Origin: Cruorifilaria tuberocauda
Lineage: Eukaryota; Nematoda; Chromadorea; Rhabditida; Onchocercidae
Length of the DNA stretch: 40,624 nt
NCBI GenBank assembly: GCA_013365365.1
Contig: JABVXU010000480.1
Location: forward strand, 1-40,624
Reading direction: 5' to 3'
In this document: piece after piece, positions 22,571 through 34,300 of the stretch
How positions within the stretch are numbered: position 1 is the stretch's first letter
Layout of the letters: each line of letters opens with the position of its first letter
The notes under the pieces: model-generated
What the model saw: the letters and a program-made list of their open reading frames with translations, nothing else
What the model was told of the DNA's origin: nothing
Databases searched by the model: none
Position numbers and translations under genes: made by a program

Positions 22571-23319
22571 ATGCTAATTAATGAAAAAATTCCAACGCGA
22601 AATTATAAGTTAAAAAAGATATATTTTACAGTGGATATATGTCCCATCCTCCTATAATTATACTAAAGACAAATAAGCCTTAAGTAAATAAGTTGAGTCA
22701 AAAATTCCTTTCTTACTATTGTATTTCCGGAAAAATTGAAAATCTTACTTCTCACACCACATAAACATAATCCATTATCAACTTACCTGAAAGCTCTAAC
22801 TATCAGGCATGGCCTATTAACCTCCAAGTCTCAAACACTATATTAACGTAAGAGCCAAGCCACTGTGAAACATCAACCTGGCGCTAACATCCAACGGACC
22901 AAGCAGACCAATGCTGAGCGCTATTTCGCATTCTACGATCTTGAATTTGTAACAGGGTTTGTTAAGTTCGATTTCCCTTCCGTCCGGTTCACTCCCGGAT
23001 TCCATTCTGATTACTGGTCGGTTGTTTAATAACGGTGATTTATATAAGCTACACCATTATTTTTTCTTATCGTTGATCGCTTCAATTAAAGTCATCAATT
23101 TTTAACTTGTACAGACATTGAAGTATCAATTTTAAAGAGATGCCACAAATATGAATCATTTGATTATGAGAATTTGGATCGAATTTAGATTTTATCTGCT
23201 TGGGAGCTTGGAATATTTTATAGTCATATTTCTGCTATATTCGTATCGAAGTGCTTTTACTGTATTATTGTAGAAATTATCTTCGCTTTTATCTGTTTAA
23301 TGATACTAATTGTTAAACT
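22571..23319. promoter_or_regulatory. Divergent promoter region between INTS8 (-) and the Maelstrom-like gene (+)
   Basis: The two start codons point away from each other, about 770 bp apart. The middle part (about 22790-23020) is much less AT-rich than the rest of the window, as expected for a bidirectional housekeeping promoter or a first exon. On the minus strand a clear donor CTTTCAG|GTAAGTTG ends a possible 5' exon at 22787. On the plus strand TGTATTATTGTAG (AG at 23272-23273) could be the 3' splice site of the Maelstrom-like leader, 46 nt before its ATG. Confidence 0.5.
22838..23005 (-). CDS. 55-codon upstream ORF or small unrecognised gene
   Basis: An ATG frame of 55 codons starting MESGSEPDGREIELNKPCYK and ending in TAG, in the least AT-rich part of the divergent promoter. 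The composition looks coding. It is followed on the same strand by a strong donor (CAG|GTAAGT, exon end 22787) that could join the INTS8 first exon. It would then be an upstream ORF in the INTS8 5' UTR. A weaker donor inside it (after codon 44, TTGAT|GTTT) would fuse it in frame to the INTS8 start, giving a longer N terminus. The options cannot be separated from sequence alone. Confidence 0.3.
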   Translation of the reverse strand: MESGSEPDGREIELNKPCYKFKIVECEIALSIGLLGPLDVSARLMFHSGLALTLI

Positions 23320-26300
23320 ATGAAAAACAGAATGGGAAAAGGAACAGGCAACAAGCGAACTGCCTTCTGGATGTATATGCAATATTTCATAAAACCGAAA
23401 ATGGAACAAAAATTGGGTAGACGACTGAAAACAGCTGATGTGTTAGATTTTGGATTACCGTGCTGGGCTGTATGTTTCACTCTTTTCAAACATTCATTAT
23501 TGATTGTTGAGAAAAAATCATGAAATTTCATGTAGTCAATTATTTTGTTATATATAATGATTTATTGCTACGGTTTATTTTATTTCAACTGTATATATAA
23601 TGTTTATATAGGAGTTGAGTTTCGAAGAAAGGGAAGAATGGAGGAAAAGAGCGAAAAAATATAACAAGTCAGAAGCGAGGGTAAATCAGAAGATATTGAA
23701 ATTATCAAAGGATTATCAAATGAAGCATCATGTTGATGAAGTAAGTTTATTTCGTCACATCATCAGGAATTTTCAATTTCTTATATTAACTTGAGCAGCA
23801 GTTTAGGACTGCTTTGTTACATAAAGTGACACAATACACTGGAAAACTTGATCATATAGCAAATTGCTTACTGTATTACGTTATATATATTTATATCCTC
23901 TTGTTTTGCCTTTTCTATTGCTTATTGTAATTGGGCTTGGACATTAGTTTAGCTTCCATTTAACTATGCAACATATGCTATAAACGTTCATTAACTGCTT
24001 GTTCTTATGTTGCAAGCTTTGTAGGGTTTTCAAAATATTAAGGGTTGCTGAGGTTCTTCAAGGCGACCTCTTTATGTGTATTTTTTTAAGCCAAAAGATT
24101 TCGCAGAGACGTGTGTATCCCAAAAATTGAAGCCATCTAAAATTATGCCATTATCACGCCGTTACGACGAGGTTGATCAATATACGCGTAAAGTATGCTT
24201 ATGAAGCTTAGATACAAGACGCCTTTTTGTATATTTTGGTTGGCCTCAACTCAGAATTGAACCAGAATGTATCCATTGATAGTATCATCTTTAATATATA
24301 TCATCATTAATTAGTACTTCGGATTTTTTTTTGTTCCATTTGTTTAATTTTCGGGAAGGGTATCATATTTTGTCTTTCAAGAGTTATGGAATTTTATACT
24401 CGATTTTCTTTTCTCTATCATTCGCTGCAGTTTTTCAGTATTTCGATAGAATTGATGACGATTTTGAAAGAAAGCGTGAAAATGATCGAAAACAGCTCAT
24501 CGATCGTTATCAGTGGAAATTTGCACGACAAGGTTTTTTTGTCTGGAAATAATCCTTTGATTAAATATATAAATCGGCGATTCAATAACGTCAAAGTATA
24601 TCGAAATGTATTCTAAAAGTCTGTTTTATGTTTTATTTGAATTCCTTGAAATTTGCCACAAATTTGCGATACGTTTAAAATGTCAGTATTTCTATGTTGC
24701 AGATCTGAAAAGCAAAAAGGAGTTTTTTCATGAATCTGAAATTATATTTGTGACGGCCAGTGTTTATTATCAAGACAGCTCAAATAGGACGATGGTACCA
24801 TCAGAAATTTCAATATTGAAATTCAGCATCAGACGCGGAATTTATGACCATCGCCACTATATTTTAGGTTTTGCGGAAAATAGAATACAATGCACGAACC
24901 CTAAAGCAGAGGCTGAAGAAAATGGTATTTTTCATCGGAGTAAACTTTACAACCTGAGGTGATAATGCTAGGAATAGGTGTTTATTTCGTTGCAATTATA
25001 GAGCAAATAACTGGATTGTTGATGGATTGCAACAAGATGCCTGCAAATGTTCGATTTGATTATGCTCAAATTTGGGATGAGATAAAGGCATTTACAAAGA
25101 TAGATGGTGATCATGTGAAACTTTTGTTGCTTTCCAGAGACTGGAATATGGTTGCTGGGTCATTTGATGCTCTTTTTGTGCACGCGAATGAAAAATCATT
25201 TTGTAAGTTTTTGGTGTTACCCTCCATGACTGTCATTTATTGTTGTTTATTTTGCTTTTTAATGCGTTGCCACATACATCGCTTACTTGGCGTCATATTA
25301 ACGAAAGTAGTGCTCTGCATTAGATGGATAATTTTGGTGATAATACCATGTTTTGATCTTTTAGTATGTTTTATTTAATATTTCTGCAATTAACATAGTT
25401 TCAGCTCGAATTGAAACGCGTTTTGCAACTTTGGAGGATTATTTCATGGTTGTATATGCAACTATGTATGATGTTTCTATAACTGATGAAATTAAATCAA
25501 ACGTCGCCATGGAAATGAATAAATCATGTAACCGTGCGGTGTTTTTTGATTTGATGACTTGTGATTTTCATGCAGGATTAACCGCAGAGTCCAGAAAATG
25601 TTCTCTTTTTGCCGCTCACAGAGCTGTGTAAGTTTGTCCTTTAAATACAGTTTCTGTGGAATTAAACGGATTTTAAATTATGGTCCATAAGTGTATCATT
25701 AATTTTTACTCTCTTTCCATTAGATTGTTTCATGCAAAATCTTCTTAATTTAAAGTATTGAAAATTTTATCTTTTGCGGAAGTGCTAATTGGGTTCTTGG
25801 GTTTCATTAATACTTTGGAAAGGATATGATATGTATTTTTTTTAATATATTATTCATTGTTATCCTATTGCAGATTTAGCTTCTTTGAACTTTGCAATAA
25901 GCATATTTTTCCTGCATGCCAATTTACTGAACGACATATGCCGAATAAAGCATTGTTATCAACAGTTGAAGAGTGAGTATTCTCAACAGATGCAAAAATA
26001 CCGCTTTTTCCATTATATTTGAGAATTTTATTTTTTTGGAAATTTGTAATTAGGAAGATCGCGATGATTAAAATTTTATTATTTCAGTGATTTTTTGGAA
26101 CAGACATCGCAGCAGCGGCCACATTCAATTGAGAAAACCCCAACACAGTCAGTTTCACTGTTATCACCTATAAATGGAATGTTGGAATCAAATGTGATCA
26201 AAAAAACAGCTTCGCCATATGGTACTGAAATTTTCTCAGGATTCATGTATAACAGATTTATTGATGATAAAGATGACGAATTAAGAAATGTGACCAATCA

Positions 26301-28128
26301 AATCGAATTTCATTATGTCGAAAGATGTCTCATTGCCGGACAATTGGGAAACAGGTGTCTCTTCACCCAGTCCCACTAATTTCGCACATCTCTCCTACTC
26401 ATGCGGTCACTAACCAAGAATTTTTTCTGATATCCCAGTTCAGATCTATTTCAGCATGCTATTCTTCCAGAAAATGCCATTATATCAGGGCTAAGGACTA
26501 AAGTTAAATCTTATTGAGGTTGATGTAATCAGAAATCAAAAGACTTTAACTTATCAATTTTTTATAGATGGTATGCGATTTTCCAATGCTGCGATCAATG
26601 ATGATTTCAACAATATTTCACTTGGCAAAGAAAAAAACGAGCTTATTGATTTAAGTCTAATTGATGACGACAGTGATGCAGAATTATTCTGTAATGCTTC
26701 AATTCCTTCTTCATCGTCTTGTGGACAAGATTTTCTGATACAGGAAAATAATTTATTTTTGAAAACATCAGAAGCAGTTAAGCAAGCTAAGGCCTTATCC
26801 AGGAAAATAGGAGCAATTGAAAACACCATAGAAAGTGTGCAGGAATCGTTTTGTAATCAGCTTGTTCCATTTTCTAATACCTATCCTGTTTATGAAAGAT
26901 CAGGCCAGGTACTTCTCCTGAATGTTAGACAAGATAGGAGTATTTTATCAGAAGGAGAGCGGATAGAATATAACCCGAATTTTTCATATTATACGCAGAA
27001 AATGCAGAAGTCGCTTTTGCCTAATGACTATGTGATTCCTGAGCGAACGTCTGGTGGTTTTTGTATTCCAAATGTTGATCAGACAAATTATTCACACGTT
27101 AAAAAAAATCAACTAGCAATATCAGCATCATATGGAAAAACAGGAAGCAGGCAGAGAAATACCTATGAAAAGTTTGAAATGTGAGGATTTATTTCATGTT
27201 TGATTTTCAATTTCTCGGCGTCTGGTATTAATTTCATTCTCCAATGTTTTATATGTTTTGTATAATTTTACGGACTATAATTTATCAACAGTATCTTGAA
27301 ATTTAAGTTTGATTTCTTTCACTTGAAATTTAAGTTTTATACCATATTTTCTTAAAGCTTTACTGTCACTAAAATGTGCAAAAGTAATTCTTTGAAGGAT
27401 TACAAATGAAATGATAATTCCAAAGAATCTGCATACCTCTAATCAAAACTTATCTGAAAATGAACAGAAAGAAAGAGAAGTTGAGGCATCTGCTGATAAA
27501 TTGCGGCATCGATCATGTCTCATTCCTACTAAACCGTTGCCTGTTAACAAGTGGTTAGTTGTCTTAAATTTAAAAGGTCTGCTAGAAGCATGATAACAGT
27601 AGCTTATATATTAAATTCATCGACGAATTCAAACCATGATAATAATGCAATTTTTTAGCGTATATTAACTGAAAGTAAAATCATCTGCTTTGTTTCTCAC
27701 TTTTTTTGCTACACCTCTAATTGTATTTCATTCCATACTTTCCAAATATTATCTGAACAGTGTGAGTATAGAATATCTGATGGCATAGTATACGTCGTTA
27801 TATGAAGGCATAAAATAAAATTTTAACCTTTTCCTTTTATTTTTCAGTACGAATAAGAAAGTAAATATTATGAAACCGCTTGTTTTGGAGCCTCTTGTTT
27901 GCAAAGGTATACTTATTATTCTTTATAATTTTTTGAAAAGTTTATAATCTTTTGAATTTTTTAGTACGATTGTTCTTGTTGCGTGCTCTCTTAGATAAAT
28001 TGTCCTACATGTTTTCAGAAGCAGAAATGTTTGGTTGGTCGGAAAACGTGCAAAATGTTTCTGAAAAGTTCAATCAGTGGCTGAATTCGACATATTTTGA
28101 ACCTGAAATATCCAGAAGTAGTAATTGA
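23320..28128 (+). CDS. MAEL: Maelstrom-type protein (HMG box plus MAEL domain) with long C-terminal extension
   Basis: Proposed exons: 23320-23469, 23612-23740, 24439-24532, 24703-24924, 25002-25202, 25405-25627, 25874-25972, 26088-26354, (26439-26502), 26568-27180, 27398-27550, 27848-27906, 28019-28128. Residues about 11-65 form an HMG-box-like segment (NKRTAFWMYMQYF, then ELSFEEREEWRKRAKKY). Then comes an acidic/basic linker (RIDDDFERKRENDRKQLID) and the MAEL domain from about residue 138: IIFVTASVYY, VPSEISILKFSIRRG with Glu159, and CDFH with Cys318, His321 and Cys331, followed by CQFTERHMP. These supply the E-C-H-C set of the DnaQ-like MAEL fold. In flies and mammals Maelstrom acts in germline piRNA-guided silencing. 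About 430 residues after the domain are Ser/Asn-rich and unrecognised; the usual family length is near 430 in total. Two joins are weak: the exon 4/5 donor (24924) and the frame between 26354 and 26568. Confidence 0.8.
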
Positions 28129-29199
28129 AAGTGGTTGTGCAGAAAAAAGTTCATACCCCTGTGATGTTTTTTTTCTTTTCATGTTCTTAATTTATTTTTT
28201 AGTCCTTTTTAGCAGCAAACGGACTACGTGAAATTAAGTTATTTGTCGTTTTACTCGTTTTGAAAAACTTTTCTCTTAAACTTGAAAGGATAATTCCATT
28301 AAAAATTTGGGATTAAAGTTTGATATTAAATTACAAAGTGTTGGAAATAATGATAGTTAGGGGAAGAATTCTGTCTATAATTAGTTTTTCACTTTTGAAT
28401 TTTTGCTTCAATCTGATTTGCGGTATTTTAAGAGCCATCTTTTGAATACATGTGGACCATATGTAAATTTATAATTTTTAAGAGAAGATTTAGTTCTTTG
28501 TTGTGTTTTTGATATGTAAATGTATTACATCAGTGAGTTGTGGACTGAATACATTAGTGAGTGGACTGAATTTGATATCGAAATTTGGTTTAAAATCGCT
28601 CTGTTTTCGATCATACAATGTAATTTGAAACGATTTAGATGGGATTTATATTGTTGATTCATAGGCAATTGATGTTGTTTTCATTTTAATTAATTCATTT
28701 TTCAGAAATTTTATACATTTGTTTTCAGTCATCATTTTATACATTTAATTATTTGTCATAGTATCTTTTCATTGAATGATTATATGATAATATGGTCAAA
28801 ATAGTTGAAAATAGTTAAAGTTTGTGCGAAATGAAATATGATACAGAATGACGTTGAAGAATCTTAACACTTACTGATTTCAGGAAGTCAGTATTATCGT
28901 TCATTGAACATAAGTTGTATATCAGCATAGTACTTGTTTTTGTTTCGCTTTATTTCATTAAAATTCATAGAAATTAATGTACGTTTCGGTGATTATTATT
29001 ACAGGATGAATATTGCAGGAGGATATCAGTTTTACTGAATTTAGAAGCTAATTATTTAAATAAATGCTTTTGAGAATAGATAGTGAAGAAAAAGTAAGAT
29101 AAAGGAGTTTTATAATTTCAATTGTTATTAATTTGAAATCTCGATGGAAATCATATTATTTAACTACAGTCTTCACCATAACTCGACATTGATTAGACG
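28129..29199. other. Intergenic region between the Maelstrom-like gene and TRAPPC5
   Basis: About 1.1 kb of AT-rich DNA in which no exon, repeat or RNA gene was recognised. It should contain the 3' UTR of the Maelstrom-like gene and the promoter of TRAPPC5. Confidence 0.5.
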
Positions 29200-29223
29200 A
29201 CTTTATTTTTGCAGGAATCCAAA
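29200..29223 (+). promoter_or_regulatory. Probable spliced-leader acceptor of TRAPPC5
   Basis: GACTTTATTTTTGCAG (AG at 29213-29214) precedes the start codon at 29224 by a 9-nt leader. It is a textbook nematode 3' splice site with no coding exon upstream, as for SL1 trans-splicing. Confidence 0.55.
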
Positions 29224-30724
29224 ATGCAGCGTGTTGGAAGTGGAAAACAGGGCAGTATTTTGGATAAATCATTGAGCAGAGGCAAAACGGAGGTTTTTAT
29301 TTCTTGAATTTTATTCAAAAAAAGCAATTTGACAATAACAGACTGGATTAAAGTTCATAAAAAAGACCATGGAATGGTTGTTAAAAACAATAGGAATTAT
29401 CAAATTTACGAAAGCTGGATTATAGCATGGATTATTAGAAGCTTCTAAAAAATATGATTTAAACTGTTGTCATTGATATCTGTGATCTTTTTCCTTGCAT
29501 AAACAATGGGAGTTATATTATCATTTGAAGGTAAATTTTTCGTCATTTGCTCTACTGTTTGCGGAAATGATACGATATGCAAATAATCGGTCTAATACAG
29601 TTAACGATCTGCAAGATAAGTTAGTGTCTTCATGTCATTTGTTTATTAGTTTTTGGACAAAAAATAAAATGTATTAAGGAGTTAAATCAAAGAACAAACA
29701 GTGCCGGGTGAAAATGTATGTTTGTATTTTGGAAGTAAAAGACAAAGAAAAACAGTAATTAACTATTTGAATGTGAAATTATATTATAATATAATAAGTT
29801 GGGATAAAGAAAATTAATTTTTACCATTTTCTAGAAGGATTTAATTAAAGTAAAAACTTTTTAGTGATTTATCGGTTTACGGGAATTCTTTTGAAATTGA
29901 ATTTTCGAATTTTTAAACTGCTAACTATGTTCACTTATTCAGATTAAAGAAAAATTGGTTTCAGACTTTTAGGTTATGGGAAATTTGTTGGAAGCCGATT
30001 GTTGGATGTCATTGTATTGAGAGAAAAAGGTTACAAGCGTGAAACTAAATTATTGAATATGTTAATGTTTGTCAAAGGAACTATCTGGAAGAATTTGTTT
30101 AATAAGGAAGCTGATAAGCTGGAGCGAAGTAATGACGATCCATGTCAGTGTAAGCACTTGTGTACGTTTTGATGGTTTATAATTTATTGAGATAATGAGA
30201 GATAAAATGCGATTTTGAAATTATTGAGTGCAAATAATTGAAATAAGATGGAAAATACTTTTTTTTCTGCAGAACTCTTGGTGCACATTTGTTTTTGACA
30301 CAAATTCGTTTACTGAAAACTTTCTACACACGCCGAAGCTATTACTTCATTTTTAAATTCTGATTTGATTTTTAGTCAGTCTATTAAAGTTTTATTGTTT
30401 AGATTTATTGATTGAGAAAGAACCTATTGTAAATACTTACATATCTGTCCCGAAAGATAAAGGAAATTTGAATTGTGCATCATTTATTGCTGGGATCATT
30501 GAAGCAGTTCTAGAGGTTAGAATTTTAAAGTCCAATAGAATTTTATTTTGGCATTTTGCGGTTGTTCTTCTTTACCCTACAAAGAAACATGAGTTAATGT
30601 TTTTCAGGCAAGCAATTTTCCATGTAAAGTTAGCGCACATTGGCATGATGGTACCACTTATATAATTCAGTTCGATAGACTTGTTATTGCACGAGAAAAT
30701 GCACTTTTAGAATTGACGCGATAA
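29224..30724 (+). CDS. TRAPPC5: Trafficking protein particle complex subunit 5 (Bet3 family)
   Basis: Five exons: 29224-29292, 29531-29619, 29965-30149, 30403-30515, 30608-30724. Total 573 nt, 190 aa against 188 in human, with no phase conflict. Conserved stretches run the whole length: SILDKSLSRGKTEVNFSSF, SSFALLFAEMIRY, RLLDVIVLREKG, RETKLLNMLMFVKGTIWK, LFNKEADKLE, IEKEPIVNTYISVPKD, LNCASFIAGIIEAVLE, and CKVSAHWHDGTTYIIQF. This is the Bet3-like alpha/beta fold of TRAPP subunit 5 (Trs31 in yeast), a core part of the complex that activates Rab1 and tethers ER-to-Golgi vesicles in the cytosol. It lies 602 bp upstream of POLG on the same strand; the spacing and separate acceptors do not demand an operon. 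An AATAAA at 30937-30942 may be its polyadenylation signal. Confidence 0.97.
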
Positions 30725-31299
30725 ATTCTAAGAGTATTCCTTAAAATTATGTTTATCTTATTTAGAAATTATAGTAAAAATATTTCCGTTTGATTTCTAT
30801 GGATAATAATTTCGAACTATAAAGAGCATGATAGTTAAGACCTATAACTCTTAATTTTGATGTCTATATCTTTATCGCATTGCACTTTTGCAGTTATTTG
30901 AATGTTATTTATTGGTATTACTGATTCATGTTGTCAAATAAAAATGTGATATGTATTTTAGCTAGACTATGTTTTTGTTGGATTTTCCTCAAGTATTTCC
31001 AAAGGAGAGTGAGCTGTGTGTTATTTGAATTTTTTTTTGTGCTCTTTCGCGATCGAGCATAACATTCTTGTGTATTTTATACTTGACTCTGGTAAAAAAT
31101 ACATATTTCAGTGGTGTAAGGTTTTATGTAATTCTTATCGCACACTACCATTATGTCTTAATATCCATGATTGTTTCATATTAATTGTTAAGGAAGCGTA
31201 GATATTAAATTTAATCAAACAAAAGAGGAAATTGAAGCTTGAGTATCGTTCAACACCTTAACGAAGTAGTATACCGGATGATCTTATTCTGTTTCAAGT
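30725..31299. other. Intergenic region between TRAPPC5 and POLG
   Basis: About 0.6 kb, AT-rich. It holds the likely TRAPPC5 polyadenylation signal at 30937-30942. A short open frame at 31016-31201 has no family features. Nothing else recognised. Confidence 0.5.
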
Positions 31300-31325
31300 A
31301 AATTTCCCATCTGCGGTTGCAGGAA
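31300..31325 (+). promoter_or_regulatory. Probable spliced-leader acceptor of POLG
   Basis: AATTTCCCATCTGCGGTTGCAG (AG at 31321-31322) ends 3 nt before the ATG at 31326. The very short leader and lack of an upstream exon indicate trans-splicing. Confidence 0.55.
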
Positions 31326-34300
31326 ATGTCACTTCGGCATAACTTGTTCGCTGTCCGTAAAACTTCGTCACTCATCATGAGACGATGGTATGCAGTAGAA
31401 GTAAATTCAACAGAACAACCGTCAACTTCGAAGAGAAATGTTTCAATTAACTTAAAAAAGATTGATTTGGTACCAGAACGGTTACACCATCATTTGTTTG
31501 GCAACTGTCCTGTTCCGGAGAATGCCTTAAAGGATGATCCATTCAAAGTGCTCGATTTGCCACAGCTAGAAGGTTCAAATCTGTTAGAACATTTTGAAAA
31601 CACTGCCATCAAGCAGTTTGAACCATATCGCCGTCTTCTAATTGAAGCAACTACTATTCGAAAATTACCTTCTATGCCAGAGAAATGGATCTTTCAATCA
31701 GGTTGGACAAGATATACGATAAACGAGTCACCAAAACAAGTACGATAAAATTAGTGTTATTTGCAAAATTGATGCCATTTAAAAATATCGATAATCAGTA
31801 GATAGGCAGATAAAGATGGAGAGGACTTTTCCTTTTTTTAACCTCTAGTCCGTATTATATTTCACTTTTGAAAATATTACAACTGCAAAAAGTTTATCTC
31901 ACATATCCTCAATTAATAATAACAATGTTTATTCTTCCATATCAGAATATCAAGTAAACAAGTGACTATATAGAAAAAAGAAAAACTTTGTATAGAAAAA
32001 GGGTTTTTTAGGTCGATCAGCCACTTGAAGATTTAATATTTTTTGATGTCGAAGTATGTGTTCGCGATGGATTATTACCGACTCTTGCTACAGCTGTAAC
32101 ATCGAAAGCATGGTATGATTTCACAAGTATTATAATTTTACTGCAAATGTAATTTTCTTAATAAAAATTTTCTTAATTAAAGTAAAGAAACTTCGAACCT
32201 ATTATTTTTAAAAATCTTCGTAAACATTATATATGTTAAAAGCTTTGTAAGAATATTGCCTTTTGTAGGTATTGCTGGTGCAGTGATCGATTGGTAAACG
32301 GAGTCGAGATACCTGATCTATATCGTTTGAATCATTTAATTGCATTTGAAACAGATGAAAAAGACTTGAAGCATCGTTTGATTATTGGGCATAATGTAGC
32401 TTTTGATCGATCCAGAGTCAGAGAGCAATATTATAGAAAGGCAAGTCTTATTTTGATATGAAATACTTTATACGAATTAAGGAAAAACACCGTCTAAGTA
32501 ATCAAGTAGAACCATTCTTTCTTGAAGTACTTGTCGAAATATAATTTTCAATTTCATTCATTTAGGGAACGAATACACGATTTTGGGATACGATGTCTAT
32601 GGCAATACCTATATACGGAATGGCAGATCATCAGGTGGCCTTGTATGAAAAAAAAGACACTGAAGTAGACGATTCTGGAGTAAGTATTTTTTCATCTATT
32701 TTCATTTATTTTTTGAATTTATTTCCAATTCTGTTTGCTTTTTTTTTCCTTAGAATTCTAGAATAGATTTTTTGCTCGAACATGCAAGAATTTTTTAATT
32801 TTTTGTTGTTATGTCATTAAAAGTTCAATAATATTTTTGATTTTGGTAACATTTTGAAAACTAAAATATATTATTCGAAAAACTGCATTTAGCCAACCGG
32901 TTGGGTTGATTATTGGCGAACGCTTGTGTGCAAAAATTCATTGAATGCACTGCACGAAAAACTCTGTGGCAGCATTTCGTTGAAATCATTGAATAAATCA
33001 CTCCAAACATTTTTCGTAAAAGAACCCATTGAAGAAATACGTCGGTCATTTCAGGTTAATTAATCTTGTTAGTACTAAACACAGGTTGTCAAAATTTCCT
33101 GCATATCTTTTAAGCATCTTTTAATTTTCTGGTCATCATGCGACTATACGTATTGGTACATGTGTAAACATGCCGGAACGATTGTGAATTGTAACATAGA
33201 ATTAAACAGTTGGTTAAGACTAATATTGAACTGATTATATTTCTTGTATAATTGGATTTTTTTTATTGAGAATGTGGATTATAGATATCGTCGGCGCTGC
33301 TTTTCAGATTCCTGTAAATCGTAGTCTTCGATTTTTTAGGATCTTACTACATATTGTGCTTGCGATGTTGTAGCGTGTTTCGAACTGTACCAGGTTTTGT
33401 ATCCTGAATTTACAAAAAGGTCATAAGTTTAAGAGTACCTTTTTGTTCCATTTTTCTAAATGTTTTTTTAAAACTGCTCTTTACCTGAGTTATAATGTGA
33501 TAGGTGCTACTTTTCAGATTTCCGCATCCAGTAACATGGCAAGGAATGCTAGAAATCGGCAATGTTTATCTACCTGTTACAAAGAATTGGCGGAAATTTT
33601 TCGACAATAATGAAACTCGCGCAAATAATGAAAACAAGACCGCCGCAATCGGGGTAGTATGTGCGGCGAGAGAATTGATAGAAAAATTGGAAAAGCCGAC
33701 TGAATCGTAAAATATTTAAAGCTTTATTGTCTGAAGCAGATTTTAGCAAATATTAGAAGCTTATGTTAGGAAGTACGGAAACATATGAATTCTTAATGGT
33801 AGTCCTGATAACTTATTATACAAATCTAACTGCAATCTCATTGTAGATACGAATACGATCCGTGGATGTGGTCGGTGGATTGGAGTCGCAAGGGAGAGAA
33901 CTTTCCCATGTAAACATTAGTTTTTTGATGTTGAGATACTGTTTTTGTGTTTTTTTCAATTAGATAGAACATTGCATAGTTTAACATATTAAAATTTTAT
34001 CTAATTCGATATGTTAGCTTTATTTCAGGTGGTATGAATTATTGTTGCGCACTAAGAACCTTGTTTACACGCCGATTGAAGAGTTATCCCAGACAGATGT
34101 GAAATTGAAGAGCCGTGTTGTACCGCGATTATTTGGACTTTGTTGGGGACCATATCCATTACACTACAAGACTGATAAGGGTTGGGGATTTTTGGTACCA
34201 AAAGGTAGTTTTTTTTATAGTTTTATATATACACTTGTATGAGTGTAAAAATTCGTTAAATTTAGCTTCTTCAATTACAGATTCTCTTATTAATCTGTCG

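Noticed and set aside
24386..24616. Alternative reading of the Maelstrom-like exon 3 in the FFSISIELMTILKE frame
   Set aside because: It closes phase with exon 2 but not with exon 4. The YFDRIDDDFERKRENDR frame, using the acceptor ending at 24438, closes on both sides and resembles the charged linker of other Maelstrom proteins.
24925..25001. Donor at 24959 (CTGAG|GTGATA) for the end of Maelstrom-like exon 4
   Set aside because: It would need a 42-nt intron and gives the wrong phase for the acceptor at 25001; the donor after 24924 closes the frame, although it is a weaker site.
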